The notes below the pieces were generated by a model. That model saw only the letters and a program-made list of their open reading frames with translations, did no database searches and was not told where the DNA came from. A stretch of DNA of 11,877 bases from Oehlia diaphana (lineage: Eukaryota > Glomeromycota > Glomeromycetes > Glomerales > Glomeraceae). Location of the stretch: NCBI GenBank assembly GCA_003833135.1, contig QZLH01000220.1:99798-111674 (forward strand), read 5' to 3'. Positions 1-8,757 of the stretch are shown here, piece by piece (position 1 is the stretch's first letter; the number at the start of each line of letters is the position of its first letter). The position numbers were made by a program, and so were the translations under genes.

Positions 1-32
1 TTTTTTTTTAAAAAAAAAAAGAACCAGTTATA
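1..32 (+). promoter_or_regulatory. Poly(dT)/poly(dA) junction and 5' leader of the first BTB-TLDc gene
   Basis: Nine T are followed by eleven A and then the leader gaaccagttata directly before the ATG. The paralogue at 3613-5308 has the same arrangement on the minus strand: 22 T, 13 A, leader gaatcagtcata, ATG. Poly(dA:dT) tracts commonly exclude nucleosomes at fungal promoters, so a promoter role is an inference. The window begins inside the element, so its full extent is unknown. Confidence 0.45.
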
Positions 33-1830
33 ATGGATGATGATAAATTTTTACCAAAATTATCACAAAATTTACTTGAAATTTTAGATGATGGAGAATT
101 TTATGATATTACAATTGAAGTTGGTAGTGACCCTTACGTAAAAATATTCCGTGCACATATGAATATATTAAATTATCGTTCTTCTCATTTACGAAATATT
201 TTATCAACTAATAAAAATAAAAGTGGTGATGGAACTTTAACACATATTAAATTACCAAATATTTTACCTGAAATTTTTCAAATAATATTAAGGTAAGAAT
301 TTTATTCAAATAATTTATTTATTTTAATTTTTTTTTTTTAATTTTTCTTTTATTTATTTATTTATTAATTTTTTTTAATATTAATCTTTTTATTATTATT
401 CTAGATATATTTATGGAGGGAGATTATCTTATGAAGGGTATGATGTAGCAGATATCGTCAAAACTTTAGTTGCCGCTAGCGAACTTGATCTTCAAGAATT
501 AGTTAATCATTTACAATCTTTTTTGATTAAAAAGCAAGCAACTTGGGTGGAAAAAAATTTTAACATTATTTATCAAACAAGTTTTGAAAATGATTCTTTA
601 TTGGATCTTCAAAATTATTGTAATGACCTTATATCCAAGAATCCAGATAAAATATTTAATTCACTTAATTTTTCTTCAATTCCAGAAAAAGTTTTAATCT
701 TACTTATTCAAAATGATAACCTTAAAATGAATGAAGTTCAAGTTTGGAAATATGTTCTTAAATGGGGACTAGATCAAAATCCGGGACTACCTTCTGAACC
801 TGAAAGTTTTTCTGGAGATGATTTTAGTGTATTAAAAAATACCTTACAACAATGTATCCCTTTAATTAAGTTTGATAATTTTAGTTCAAAAGAATTTTTA
901 GAAAATGTATTTCCTTATAGAGAAATTCTACCTGAGAAATTATTTATAGAATTGTTAAAACTTTTTTTGGATCATGATCGTAAGCCAGTTGATCAACCCG
1001 AACCAGAGGAGACTAAAGAACCAGAGGTGACTAAAGAACCGGAGGAGACTAAAGAGATTAAACCTAAAGCTAAAACACATGAAAAGATTCAAACTGAGTC
1101 GATAAATGTTAGAAATATTCCGATCATTAACCCAACTATTCCGATCGTTAACCCAACTGTTCCGACCGTTAACCCAACTGTTCCGACCGTTAACCCAACT
1201 GTTCCGACCGTTAACCCAACTGTTCCGACCGTTAACCCGTTTATTAACTCAGCTATTCCGATTATTAGCCCAACTACCCGACGGATGTTTAATGAAACCA
1301 GGCCAAAAAATACTAACAGGATTGATTCAAGGATTATTACATTGGAACATGCTAAATTAATCTCAGAATGGATTAATAGATTGAATGTTATTGCTTCATA
1401 TGAATTCAGATTAATTTTCCGTGGATCTATTAATGGATTTACTGATAGGGACTTCCGTACAGTCTGTGAAAATCAATCTCGTACTGTAGCTGTTATTAAA
1501 GTGAAGGGTAGTAGCGAAATTCTTGGAGGATATAATCCGATTGAATGGAAAACTGGTAGTAGCTATGACACCACCTTCGATAGTTTTATATTCTCTTTTG
1601 ATGAAAATAAAAGTATCGAGAATCATGTTTTGAGTCGTGTATGGAAAAGAAAATTTGCCATATCTAATCACACTCAACGCGGCCCATCATTTGGAGAGAG
1701 TGATCTTATTTTGCGTGGAGGTTATGGTTTTAATAATAGTTTTTGTAAGCATTCATCCTATGATAAACCGATCAGAACAAGTATTAATAAATTTTCTGTA
1801 GAAGAATATGAAGTATTTCAAATTATATAA
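33..1830 (+). CDS. BTB-BACK-TLDc domain protein, two exons, 561 aa
   Basis: Exons are 33-292 and 405-1830. The 112-nt intron (GTAAGA...CTAG, with a short TTTA run) splits the Arg codon before YIYGG, exactly where the minus-strand paralogue is also split. Residues about 19-118 are a BTB/POZ domain (FYDITIEVG, IFRAHMNILNYRS) and about 134-245 a BACK domain (VWKYVLKWGL). Residues about 286-378 are a low-complexity linker made of two in-frame tandem repeats. Residues about 395-561 are a complete TLDc domain with GGYNPIEW at 461-468 and EEYEVFQI at the C-terminus. BTB-BACK proteins typically act as Cullin-3 substrate adaptors; TLDc proteins of the OXR1/NCOA7 group bind the V-ATPase and are linked to oxidative-stress resistance. 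Neither role is shown here. There is no signal peptide or membrane segment. ATG 33 is the first in frame and matches the paralogue's start. The exon 1 protein is about four fifths identical to the paralogue's by eye. Confidence 0.9.
1000..1053 (+). repeat. Three in-frame 18-bp repeats (EPEETK) in the first BTB-TLDc gene
   Basis: Three consecutive 18-bp units, gaaccagaggagactaaa with one substitution each in units 2 and 3, encode EPEETK, EPEVTK and EPEETK (residues about 286-303). The unit length is a multiple of three, so the frame is kept. The segment is acidic, Pro/Glu/Thr-rich and probably disordered. The paralogue has no equivalent. Confidence 0.9.
1120..1278 (+). repeat. 21-bp coding minisatellite (PTVNPTV) in the first BTB-TLDc gene
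   Basis: Six adjacent 21-bp units run from 1120 to 1245. After a 12-bp interruption a seventh, diverged unit lies at 1258-1278. The core units at 1162-1224 are identical (ccgaccgttaacccaactgtt), which points to recent expansion. Each unit encodes seven residues rich in Pro, Thr, Val and Asn (residues about 326-378). The array joins BACK to TLDc and probably forms an extended, O-glycosylation-prone or disordered spacer. A second frame is also open across the array, giving a spurious LFRPLTQ repeat. Confidence 0.92.
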
Positions 1831-2686
1831 TAGTACATAACAAAGTTTCACAACAAGTTATTTTTGCCTTTTATTGTTTAAAAAACTTTCCAGTAATTTT
1901 ATTCGTCTATTATAAGTTTTTAATTATAGCACATCAAATTATAACTTTATAGTGATATACACCTTAATAGCTCTATTTTCATTTATCAGATTTACGAAAT
2001 ATTATCTTTTTCACACAATATAGCGTTTTTTTTTTTCTAAAAAATATTCACGTTTAAACAATAATAGGAGATAATATTATTGTAAGTGTTTTCTATAAAG
2101 TGTTCTATTAAATCTATCATGAATTTGTCTACTCTTTACAAATTGTTGAATTTTAAATACTTTGAGATTTTTTAAGAAAATTCCCGGTCTGGTGTAGTTT
2201 GATACCATAAAAAAAAATTCTGTCATGAATATTATTTATAAGATTATACCTTAATGATTTTTTTTAGTTGGTATTGTAAATAAAATTTCATACAAGAAGA
2301 TTGACCCACTTTATCAATAATCAAAAATCTCATCAAAAACTAGGATTCCAATAAAAATTTAATAAATCTTTATAAAATTGGATTAATTTATTAATTTTAA
2401 GCCGATAGTTGAAAAATTAGAAAAAAATATACCTAAAAAATTATATTTTATTTAATTTATTCAACATTAATATTATAGACATTTAATAAATTTTACAGGT
2501 ATTTTTTTTTATTAATAGTACGTCGTAAAATTTCTATTTAAAGAGCAAATTTTTTCAAAAATGTCCACATATTAGCAAATTAATTTTGGGATTGAGAATT
2601 AGATCATTAACCTTTGATTTTATTCTATTCCCACATCTTTATGCTTTATCCTTATTGTACTTTGCTTTTATTTTTTTTCATTAGGT
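1831..2686. other. AT-rich intergenic spacer, 3' side of the first BTB-TLDc gene
   Basis: No convincing open frame, RNA gene or transposon end is visible on either strand. The sequence is A/T homopolymer-rich. The 3' untranslated region of the upstream gene must begin here, but I see no clear AATAAA-type signal. Confidence 0.5.
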
Positions 2687-2806
2687 ATGAAATTTTTGCC
2701 AAAATTACGATATATATTTTTACCGAAATTATCATAAATTTTAAAAGGCGACGAATGTTATGATGTTAACAATTGAAGTTGGCTGGTAGCAAAGATTTTG
2801 TTAGTT
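2687..2806 (+). pseudogene. Relic of a BTB-TLDc gene start
   Basis: ATG 2687 opens MKFLPKL, and a second copy of the same phrase, FLPKLS, follows within about 30 bp. A stop then interrupts ILKGDECYDV, followed by the sequence aacaattgaagttgg. This last stretch parallels YDITIEVG in both flanking genes with an extra base that shifts the frame. The fragment therefore corresponds to residues about 5-35 of the neighbouring proteins and is broken by a stop and at least one frameshift. Similarity fades after about 2806. The likely origin is a third, older copy of the family, or a trace of the duplication that produced the flanking pair. It cannot encode a working protein. Confidence 0.65.
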
Positions 2807-3612
2807 AATTATTGATTCGCCTAATTGACCTTTTTTTGAAATTTTATCCTTCTTATTTAATTTTTAAATATAAGTTTAATATAAAAAGAACTTGCTGAGT
2901 CTTGGACAATCTATAAGTTCTAAAGACGGTTAAAAGGAAAAAAAATAATCGTATTGACTATCGAAAAATTTTGACGGAATTTGAAAATACCTATTTTTTG
3001 GATAAATTATGTTGTTTAAACCAAAGAAGATAAAGCTTTTCATAATTTAATCATATTATTTTGTATCTCCCTCATTTGCATGCGTGTAGTTGTATTTTTT
3101 TTTTATTCTGGACGATTTGTATATGTATGCCCTTTAAGCTAATTCAACTTGCCGATATATATTTAAACCTACAAGTAAAGAGTATTTACCATAGAAAAAA
3201 AATATCCGCTTAATAGAATATCATATTACTTTAATGCATAGTGGCTAAATAAATATACATTTATTATTGTCGAAGAAAATATAATTAAAAATCATGAACC
3301 TACTATAAGCATTATAATCCTCATGAACTGATTATCATACTACTATACATTCGTACTAGTTAACTGTCAAGTAAAATAAACTAATTTAAATTAGAATAAA
3401 AATATTTGACCGTGTGATTTTTATACGTTAATAATATTAGCAGACATATTAACTTTCTTTACATTTCTTCCTCTATTTTTTTCATAATAATTGTTACAAT
3501 TATTTAAAATTGATTTCCTTTAATAATAATATATTTTCTGAAGACAGAGATCAATAAATAAGTGTTTCATTTCATTTTTTTTTTTTCTTACATAAAAAAT
3601 CTAAATTTTCGT
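2807..3612. other. AT-rich spacer between relic and convergent paralogue
   Basis: I see no coding potential, no tRNA-like fold and no transposon end. The region contains the 3' flank of the minus-strand gene that ends at 3613. Confidence 0.5.
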
Positions 3613-5308
3613 TTATTTATGTTTTATAATTTGAAATAATTCATATTCTTCTATAGCAAAGTCACAAGTAAGTTTGAATACATGATCATTTGGATGATTA
3701 TGAATATTTGATTTAGGTTTACAATCTTGACATAAATCATAATCTGGACAAAGTGTACAATTCCAACTCATTCCATGGATAATATCATCACAGCAATCAC
3801 ATATTAATTCAAGATAAGAGGATTCTGCAAGATTTATAAAGACTAAGTAATTTATAGAAAGTAAAATTATCATTTATAATAAGAAAATTTCATACCTGAA
3901 GAGGTCGTATCATTTCTTCTGATTTGTCTTTTATACCTATCTTTTTTACAATAACAACCATCCCACCGCAATATAAGGTCTGTGCCACCAAATGAAGGAC
4001 CATAAGTATGATGATTAGATATGGCAAACATTTCATTTTTAACTCGACTTAAAATATGTGTATTAATATCACCATTATCAAAAGAGAATATAAAACTATC
4101 TTTAGTAACGCCGTAACTATAATCAGATTTCCACTCGATTGGATTATATCCTCCGAGAATTTCGTTACTATCCTTCACTTTAATAACTGTTACAGTGCAA
4201 GACCGATTATCACAGATTTCATGAAATTTACTTGGTGCAAAGCCATCACGAGTTCCACGAAGTATTAATTTAAATTCATATGAAGAAGTTAACTCATCTG
4301 TAATATCTAATTTATCAATCCATTTTGAGATTAATTCAGCATGTTGAAATTTAATAATTTTTGAATCGATTAAGTTATCAACTAACTTGCTATCGGGATG
4401 TAAATTTAAAAATTTTTTCAATAAATCTTTGTATAATTCTTTTGGTAAAACTTTCTTATATGGTAATACTTCATCAGAAAATTCTCTAGAAGTTAAATAA
4501 TTAAATTTAATAAAAGGGATAATTTGTTGTAAAGTATTCTTTAATACGTTAAAATCTTCTTTTGAAAGGGTTGCAGGATCAATAGGAAGTTCAGGATTCT
4601 GAGCAAGTCCCCACTTAATCACATATTTCCAAACTTGAATTCCGCTCATTTGAAGGTTAGTATTTTGAATAATTGAAATTAAAAGTTTTTCTGAAATCGA
4701 AGAGAAACTAATTGATTTAAGTACTTTATCTGGTCCTTTAGTAATTAAATCAGTACAATATTTTTGTAGTTCCAAGAAATTAATATTTTCAAAACTTGTT
4801 TGATATACCAAATTAAAATTTTGTTCCATCCAGTGAGTTTTATTTTTTATCAAAAAGGATTGTAAATAAACAACTAATTCTTGAAGATTAAGTTCACTAG
4901 CAGCAACCAAGATCTTAATAATATCTAAAGTATCACATTTCTCCAAAGAAAGTCTTCCTCCATAAATATACCTAAAATAAAAAATATTTATACGAAAATA
5001 AAATATATGTAAAATTGTGTAAAACGACAAATTATTTATTTTATCACCTACCTTAAAATTATTTGAAAAATTTCTGGTAAAATATTTGGTAATTTAATAT
5101 GTACCAAAGTATCATCATTCTTCTTTTTATTTGTTGATAAAATTCTTTGTAAATAAGTAGAACGGTAATTTAGGATGACCATATGAGCACGAAATATTTT
5201 AACGTAAGGGTCATTACCAACTTCTATTGTAATATCATAATATTCTTCATCGTTCAAAATTTTGAGTAAATTTTGTGATAAATTTGGTAAGAATTTAATA
5301 TCTTCCAT
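3613..5308 (-). CDS. BTB-BACK-TLDc protein with a ZZ zinc finger nested in TLDc, three exons, 514 aa
   Basis: Minus-strand exons are 5308-5052, 4971-3896 and 3824-3613. The introns are 80 nt (GTAGGT...TTAG) and 71 nt (GTATGA...GCAG), and all junctions keep frame. Residues about 18-117 are BTB, about 133-245 BACK and about 290-443 most of TLDc (GGYNPIEW, SRVKNEMFAISNH, GPSFGGTDLIL). Exon 3 then encodes a ZZ-type zinc finger at about 453-496: C453-x2-C456-x10-C467-x2-C470-x5-C476-x2-C479, then H488 and H492. After it comes FAIEEYELFQI, the normal last TLDc strand. In p62/SQSTM1 the ZZ acidic residues in CDGC and CPDYDLC bind N-terminal Arg degrons; here CDCC and CPDYDLC keep all three. A Cullin-3 adaptor that reads a ligand through ZZ is an inference. 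The linker is short, without the other gene's repeats. If intron 2 is retained, the protein ends in SSGMKFSYYK and lacks ZZ. Confidence 0.87.
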
Positions 5309-5320
5309 TATGACTGATTC

Positions 5321-5353
<33 letters not shown>

Positions 5354-5355
5354 AA
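5309..5355 (-). promoter_or_regulatory. Poly(dT)/poly(dA) junction and leader of the ZZ-containing gene
   Basis: Read on the minus strand this is 22 T, 13 A, then gaatcagtcata and the ATG. The leader differs from that of the first gene at two of twelve positions. The shared arrangement indicates that the proximal promoter was copied with the gene. No TATA box is distinguishable in the AT background. Confidence 0.45.
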
Positions 5356-5359
5356 TTTT

Positions 5360-5476
5360 GATATATAAAAAAAAAAAATAATTATCTTTTTATATATTTT
5401 TTTTTTTTTTTTAAAAAAAAAAAAAAGAAAATATATCTGATATATAAATAAAAAAAGTAATTATCTGTTTATATAT
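5360..5476. repeat. Two direct copies of a 38-bp hairpin unit, 79 bp apart
   Basis: The copies at 5360-5397 and 5439-5476 share gatatataaa, an A-rich stretch, taattatct and tttatatat. Each has perfect 9-bp arms, ATATATAAA and TTTATATAT (5361-5369 with 5389-5397; 5440-5448 with 5468-5476). A T-run/A-run junction separates the copies. They lie just upstream of the ZZ-containing gene. They may be promoter structure or simple-sequence expansion. Confidence 0.6.
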
Positions 5477-5533
5477 CGTTTTTTTTTCAGCTGCTGTTAC
5501 ACGAGTAATTGTACATTTGTACACAAACAGATC

Positions 5534-5648
5534 AGCATAATGCGAAATTAGCATTCCCTTTTTGCACATGATTCCCGGCCAGAATAAGTACAATTTAAGC
5601 CAAAATTCATAATTCTGACCGGGGTGATTCTTTTCGGCAGATTATGCT
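5534..5648. repeat. GC-richer palindromic repeat, possibly a MITE-like remnant
   Basis: Two nested pairs of inverted arms are visible. The outer pair is agcataatgcgaa (5534-5546) with the reverse complement of 5634-5648 (agcataatctgccgaa with small gaps). The inner pair is gattcccggccagaat (5570-5585) with the reverse complement of 5612-5630. The central loop is about 26 nt. The spacing between outer and inner arms is unequal on the two sides, so it is not a simple perfect hairpin. The composition stands out from the AT background. I see no coding function and no target-site duplication. Confidence 0.5.
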
Positions 5649-5904
5649 TGAAATTCTGAATTTTTTTAATTTAAAGCTTTTTATTCTTCTAAAAGTTCTT
5701 TCGCCAAAATTTTTTTTAAAGATTTCCAAACCTTTCTTAACAAATCTTTGTATTAGAAACATTATATTAAATTTACAAGTTCTCTCGTATTTTGTGAACA
5801 GAATAATATGTTTAGATTTCATTCAATGTTTCATAAACTTAATTATTTAATTTAGTTCATTATTCTAACTTCACAAGCAATAAAGAGTTCTATTAATATC
5901 TTAT

Positions 5905-6018
5905 TTAATAAATTAACCCAAATGATCCAGTAACTTCTGGGAAGTCTTCTCGTTTAAGTAAATCATGAAGAATAATTTTTTTTTTTAAAGGAGAATTGTT
6001 TGATGATAGATTTTGATC
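5905..6018 (-). other. Possible terminal exon of an unidentified gene
   Basis: A minus-strand frame of 37 codons ends at the stop 5907-5905 with HDLLKREDFPEVTGSFGLIY. This reads like real protein rather than AT noise. It follows a stop and a possible weak splice acceptor (tgttaag). Further upstream the same frame shows FNSNDADDFKLKRNRIMN before two stops. No start codon, donor or further exon could be assigned. It may be the end of a decayed gene. I do not recognise the family. Confidence 0.2.
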
Positions 6019-6833
6019 TTAACAAATTCAATTCATGATTCTATTTCTCTTCAACTTGAAATCATCTGCATCATTAGAATTAAATAAAAATCAAAATGAA
6101 GTTTTGAAATCATTTTATTTATTATAATGTTACTTTAATTTCTATCATTCTTTTTATCAATTGAATGAAAATTATTATTTCATATTTAATTTGTAAGATT
6201 TAAATCCAATACAATAAAAAATTAAATGTATTTAAAGTTCATATAATGACTTAAGTATTAATAAATGAATTTACTGCTGATAAAATTAGATCGCTCACAT
6301 GTAGTCAATCATGTGATTTGATAATAAATTCAAACCGATCAATTCGTATATTCTTTTTAGTTGGGCCATTTGTTGTAACATACCTTTCACGTTTCAAAAA
6401 CGAAATTCTAACCTAGCCAATAAAAATCACTAGCATATCACTTTTTAACTCCATATTTCGTAAAAAAACACATTCACTTTTGTTTCTTTATTTTATGTAT
6501 TCTGTGTCAATACAAAGACATAGTTTTGCTTTTACTTCAGTATCAAAAATTATATTCGTTTTCATTTCTTTAAGTTAAAAAATTTATGTAAATTAACTCC
6601 AACATTCGGTTACCAGAAACCAAAAGACTAAAATTTGACAGAAGAAACTGCGCCACAATTAAATAACAAGCCAAAATTTATATCATATTTTTTTTTTTTT
6701 TACCCCAGAAAACAAACTACCATTAAATTTTCAACTCTATCATTTTGATAGCAATTATTATGACCATCGGGACCTCGAGATTCTTCCCGTGACTATAGGA
6801 TTTCTTCGGTTTGTGCTGCGCGTTGGATTGAAG
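6019..6833. other. Intergenic spacer
   Basis: The region is AT-rich with no convincing gene. The only features noted are a short hairpin at 6295-6316 and a 12-T run near 6690. The hAT element may begin in its last 70 bp. Confidence 0.45.
6295..6316. repeat. Short perfect inverted repeat TCACATG/CATGTGA
   Basis: TCACATG (6295-6301) and CATGTGA (6310-6316) form perfect 7-bp arms around an 8-nt loop. Each arm contains a CACATG/CATGTG E-box-like core, so it could be a paired binding site, but no gene start lies close by. Chance is possible. Confidence 0.3.
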
Positions 6834-6947
6834 CTTCCAATAACATTTTGTTGAAAGATGCTGATCTTCCAATATCTCATGTGCACTGAAAGTTTCCCAA
6901 TCAAAATCTTTTTGTAGTTATTGGATCTTCCAATGGAAGCTTCCAAT
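6834..6947. repeat. Left subterminal CTTCCAAT cluster
   Basis: Four direct copies of CTTCCAAT lie at 6834-6841, 6866-6873, 6927-6934 and 6940-6947, three of them preceded by GAT or AAG. The last two flank a perfect 12-bp palindrome TGGAAGCTTCCA (6934-6945). The arrangement fits transposase-binding repeats. Confidence 0.6.
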
Positions 6948-7262
6948 CGGTTTATTACTAAAATTGGCAATCGTATTTGTGATTAAAATATTTATAGCCA
7001 AACGGCTAGATATTTTACACTTTCGCGTCTTTAAAAAAAATGAAAAGATCTAAACTAACTCATCACCTTACTAAATATGTAAAGGTTTTTGGAAAAATAA
7101 GGAAAGTCAATAATGTCATAATAATAATAATTTTGGTGAGAATAATCATAAAAAAAGATTATGCATATCTAAGATCTATGCAGATTTATATTAAGTTAAC
7201 AGAAGAAGCTTCGGTCAAATCATATTCTTCAACATCAAAATTATCTACGCGTAGCCATCACT

Positions 7263-7263
<1 letters not shown>

Positions 7264-7306
<43 letters not shown>
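7264..7306 (+). repeat. 43-nt uninterrupted poly(A) run
   Basis: Forty-three A in a row lie inside the transposase relic, where related proteins have a Ser/Lys-rich linker. It is most likely slippage expansion of a Lys-coding AAA stretch in a gene no longer under selection. A sequencing or assembly artefact in its length is possible. Confidence 0.9.
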
Positions 7307-7309
<3 letters not shown>

Positions 7310-8449
7310 ATTGAAGCGATCTTAAAAATTTGAAAGGAATCTTCCAATATTCTACTCGTTTATTCGTAAACTGAGTAAAAAAGAAATACCAAAATTTGAA
7401 CATCTTTTATTAAGAATGTCAGTAGCAAATGGATTTCCACTTTAATGGGTTAATCATCCAGCAACTTTAGAATTTTTGGAATTTTTAAGCTCAGATATAA
7501 GCAATGAACGTGAACGGTTAATTGAAGTTATGCCAAGAAATCAGTAGGTTAACTGAAATATTAAACTTAATGCAATAGTATCTGATAGTGCATCAGCTTA
7601 TGCAGGTAATGCAGCAGCTCAGTACTAAATAAGTAGTTAAAATTAAAATTTAATAATGTATTGTTTATTATTAGATTAAAATATTTAATTATTTTTAACA
7701 TTTAATTATATTGCTTGTAATAGGCAGCGTCTTCGATTAGAATATACAGAAATTGTATTTCTTCCTTGCTTTACGCACAATGTCAGTTAGCAATTGGTGC
7801 CATTTTTAAAGAATCTTCAGCTTTAAAAATTACCTCTGGTAAAGCTATTATTGTTGCGGCTTGCAAACAATAGTTATTTAATTATTAAGTTGATCTAAAC
7901 AAGCTTTACGAGTAAGTATACTCTTTTTATTTTATATAATTACTTAATATAATTAAATATTTTATTTTCACAGAATATAGCAATTTGTCATGACGTCCGC
8001 AAGTTGGTACTGTACATCAAACACCGATAAACTTTGTCTCGACTAGAAAAGAGATGGGATCAATGGGTGTTACTCTCTTTTATGCTTCATCCAAAATATC
8101 GTCTAGAATATTTTAATTCTGGTCTTAATAATTTTTCATATACTTCTTTGGGATGGTATTAACATATTATTATAAAGCATGATTTAAAAAAATGCCAAAG
8201 CGATTGTTGTTGGAGTTCGAAGATTTCTGTAGAAAGTTGAACCATTTAATGATGAAACTTTTGATATGAGGTCTTTAAATTTTGATCTTTTGTAGAGGTG
8301 AGCATGGCGAACGAACTGGATGCAGTTGCTTTAAAAATTTTTGGAATATGTGTGAATGCAGCTTCAGTTGAGAGAATGTGGTCATCAATGGGTTTTTTAT
8401 ATACAGCTTGTCATAATCGATTAATGGTAAGTTAAGATTTTATTTTCAA

Positions 8450-8757
8450 TTATTTTTTAACTGTATTTTTATTATTTTAACTAACAAATTATTATATTTT
8501 TATTATTTTTAACCTTTATTCTTACTTAACGAACAAATGCAATTTTTTATTTTAACGATTGGAATCAATGAATGAAATTTTTATTATTTAATTAATGAGT
8601 GGGATCAATCGCAATGATCAGGATTTAATGATCGTTATCTTTAACGACTGAAAATAATTTTTTTATCTTTTTAATAAATGAGATTAATAATCAATTTAAC
8701 AAATGAGATTTTTATTAATTTTAACTGATGAATTTTTTTATTAAATGATTTTTAATA
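8450..8757. repeat. Degenerate short tandem repeats inside the transposase intron
   Basis: Imperfect units built on aaatgagatttttatta and tttaac recur across the intron, with single-base changes and insertions. This probably explains why the intron is 332 nt while the others in the window are 54-112 nt. No regular period could be fixed by eye. Confidence 0.4.

Noticed and set aside
1106..1360. 84-codon plus-strand frame with LFRPLTQ repeats
   Set aside because: It is a shadow of the 21-bp minisatellite, which keeps more than one frame open. The real frame continues into TLDc.
1411..1677. 88-codon minus-strand frame over the first TLDc domain
   Set aside because: It lies antisense to a well-supported coding exon; a similar antisense frame occurs over the paralogue (4056-4268), as expected from shared codons.
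5411..5850. Three open frames of 60-71 codons on either strand
   Set aside because: Composition is Phe/Lys/Ile-rich, they overlap hairpins, a palindrome and homopolymers, and there is no recognisable domain.
6035..6133. 32-codon plus-strand frame with SSASLELNKNQNEVLKSFYL
   Set aside because: It is short, lies opposite the equally weak minus-strand exon candidate and has no splice sites or family resemblance.
6758..6970. 70-codon minus-strand frame
   Set aside because: It spans the CTTCCAAT subterminal cluster of the hAT element and lies antisense to it, with no family resemblance.
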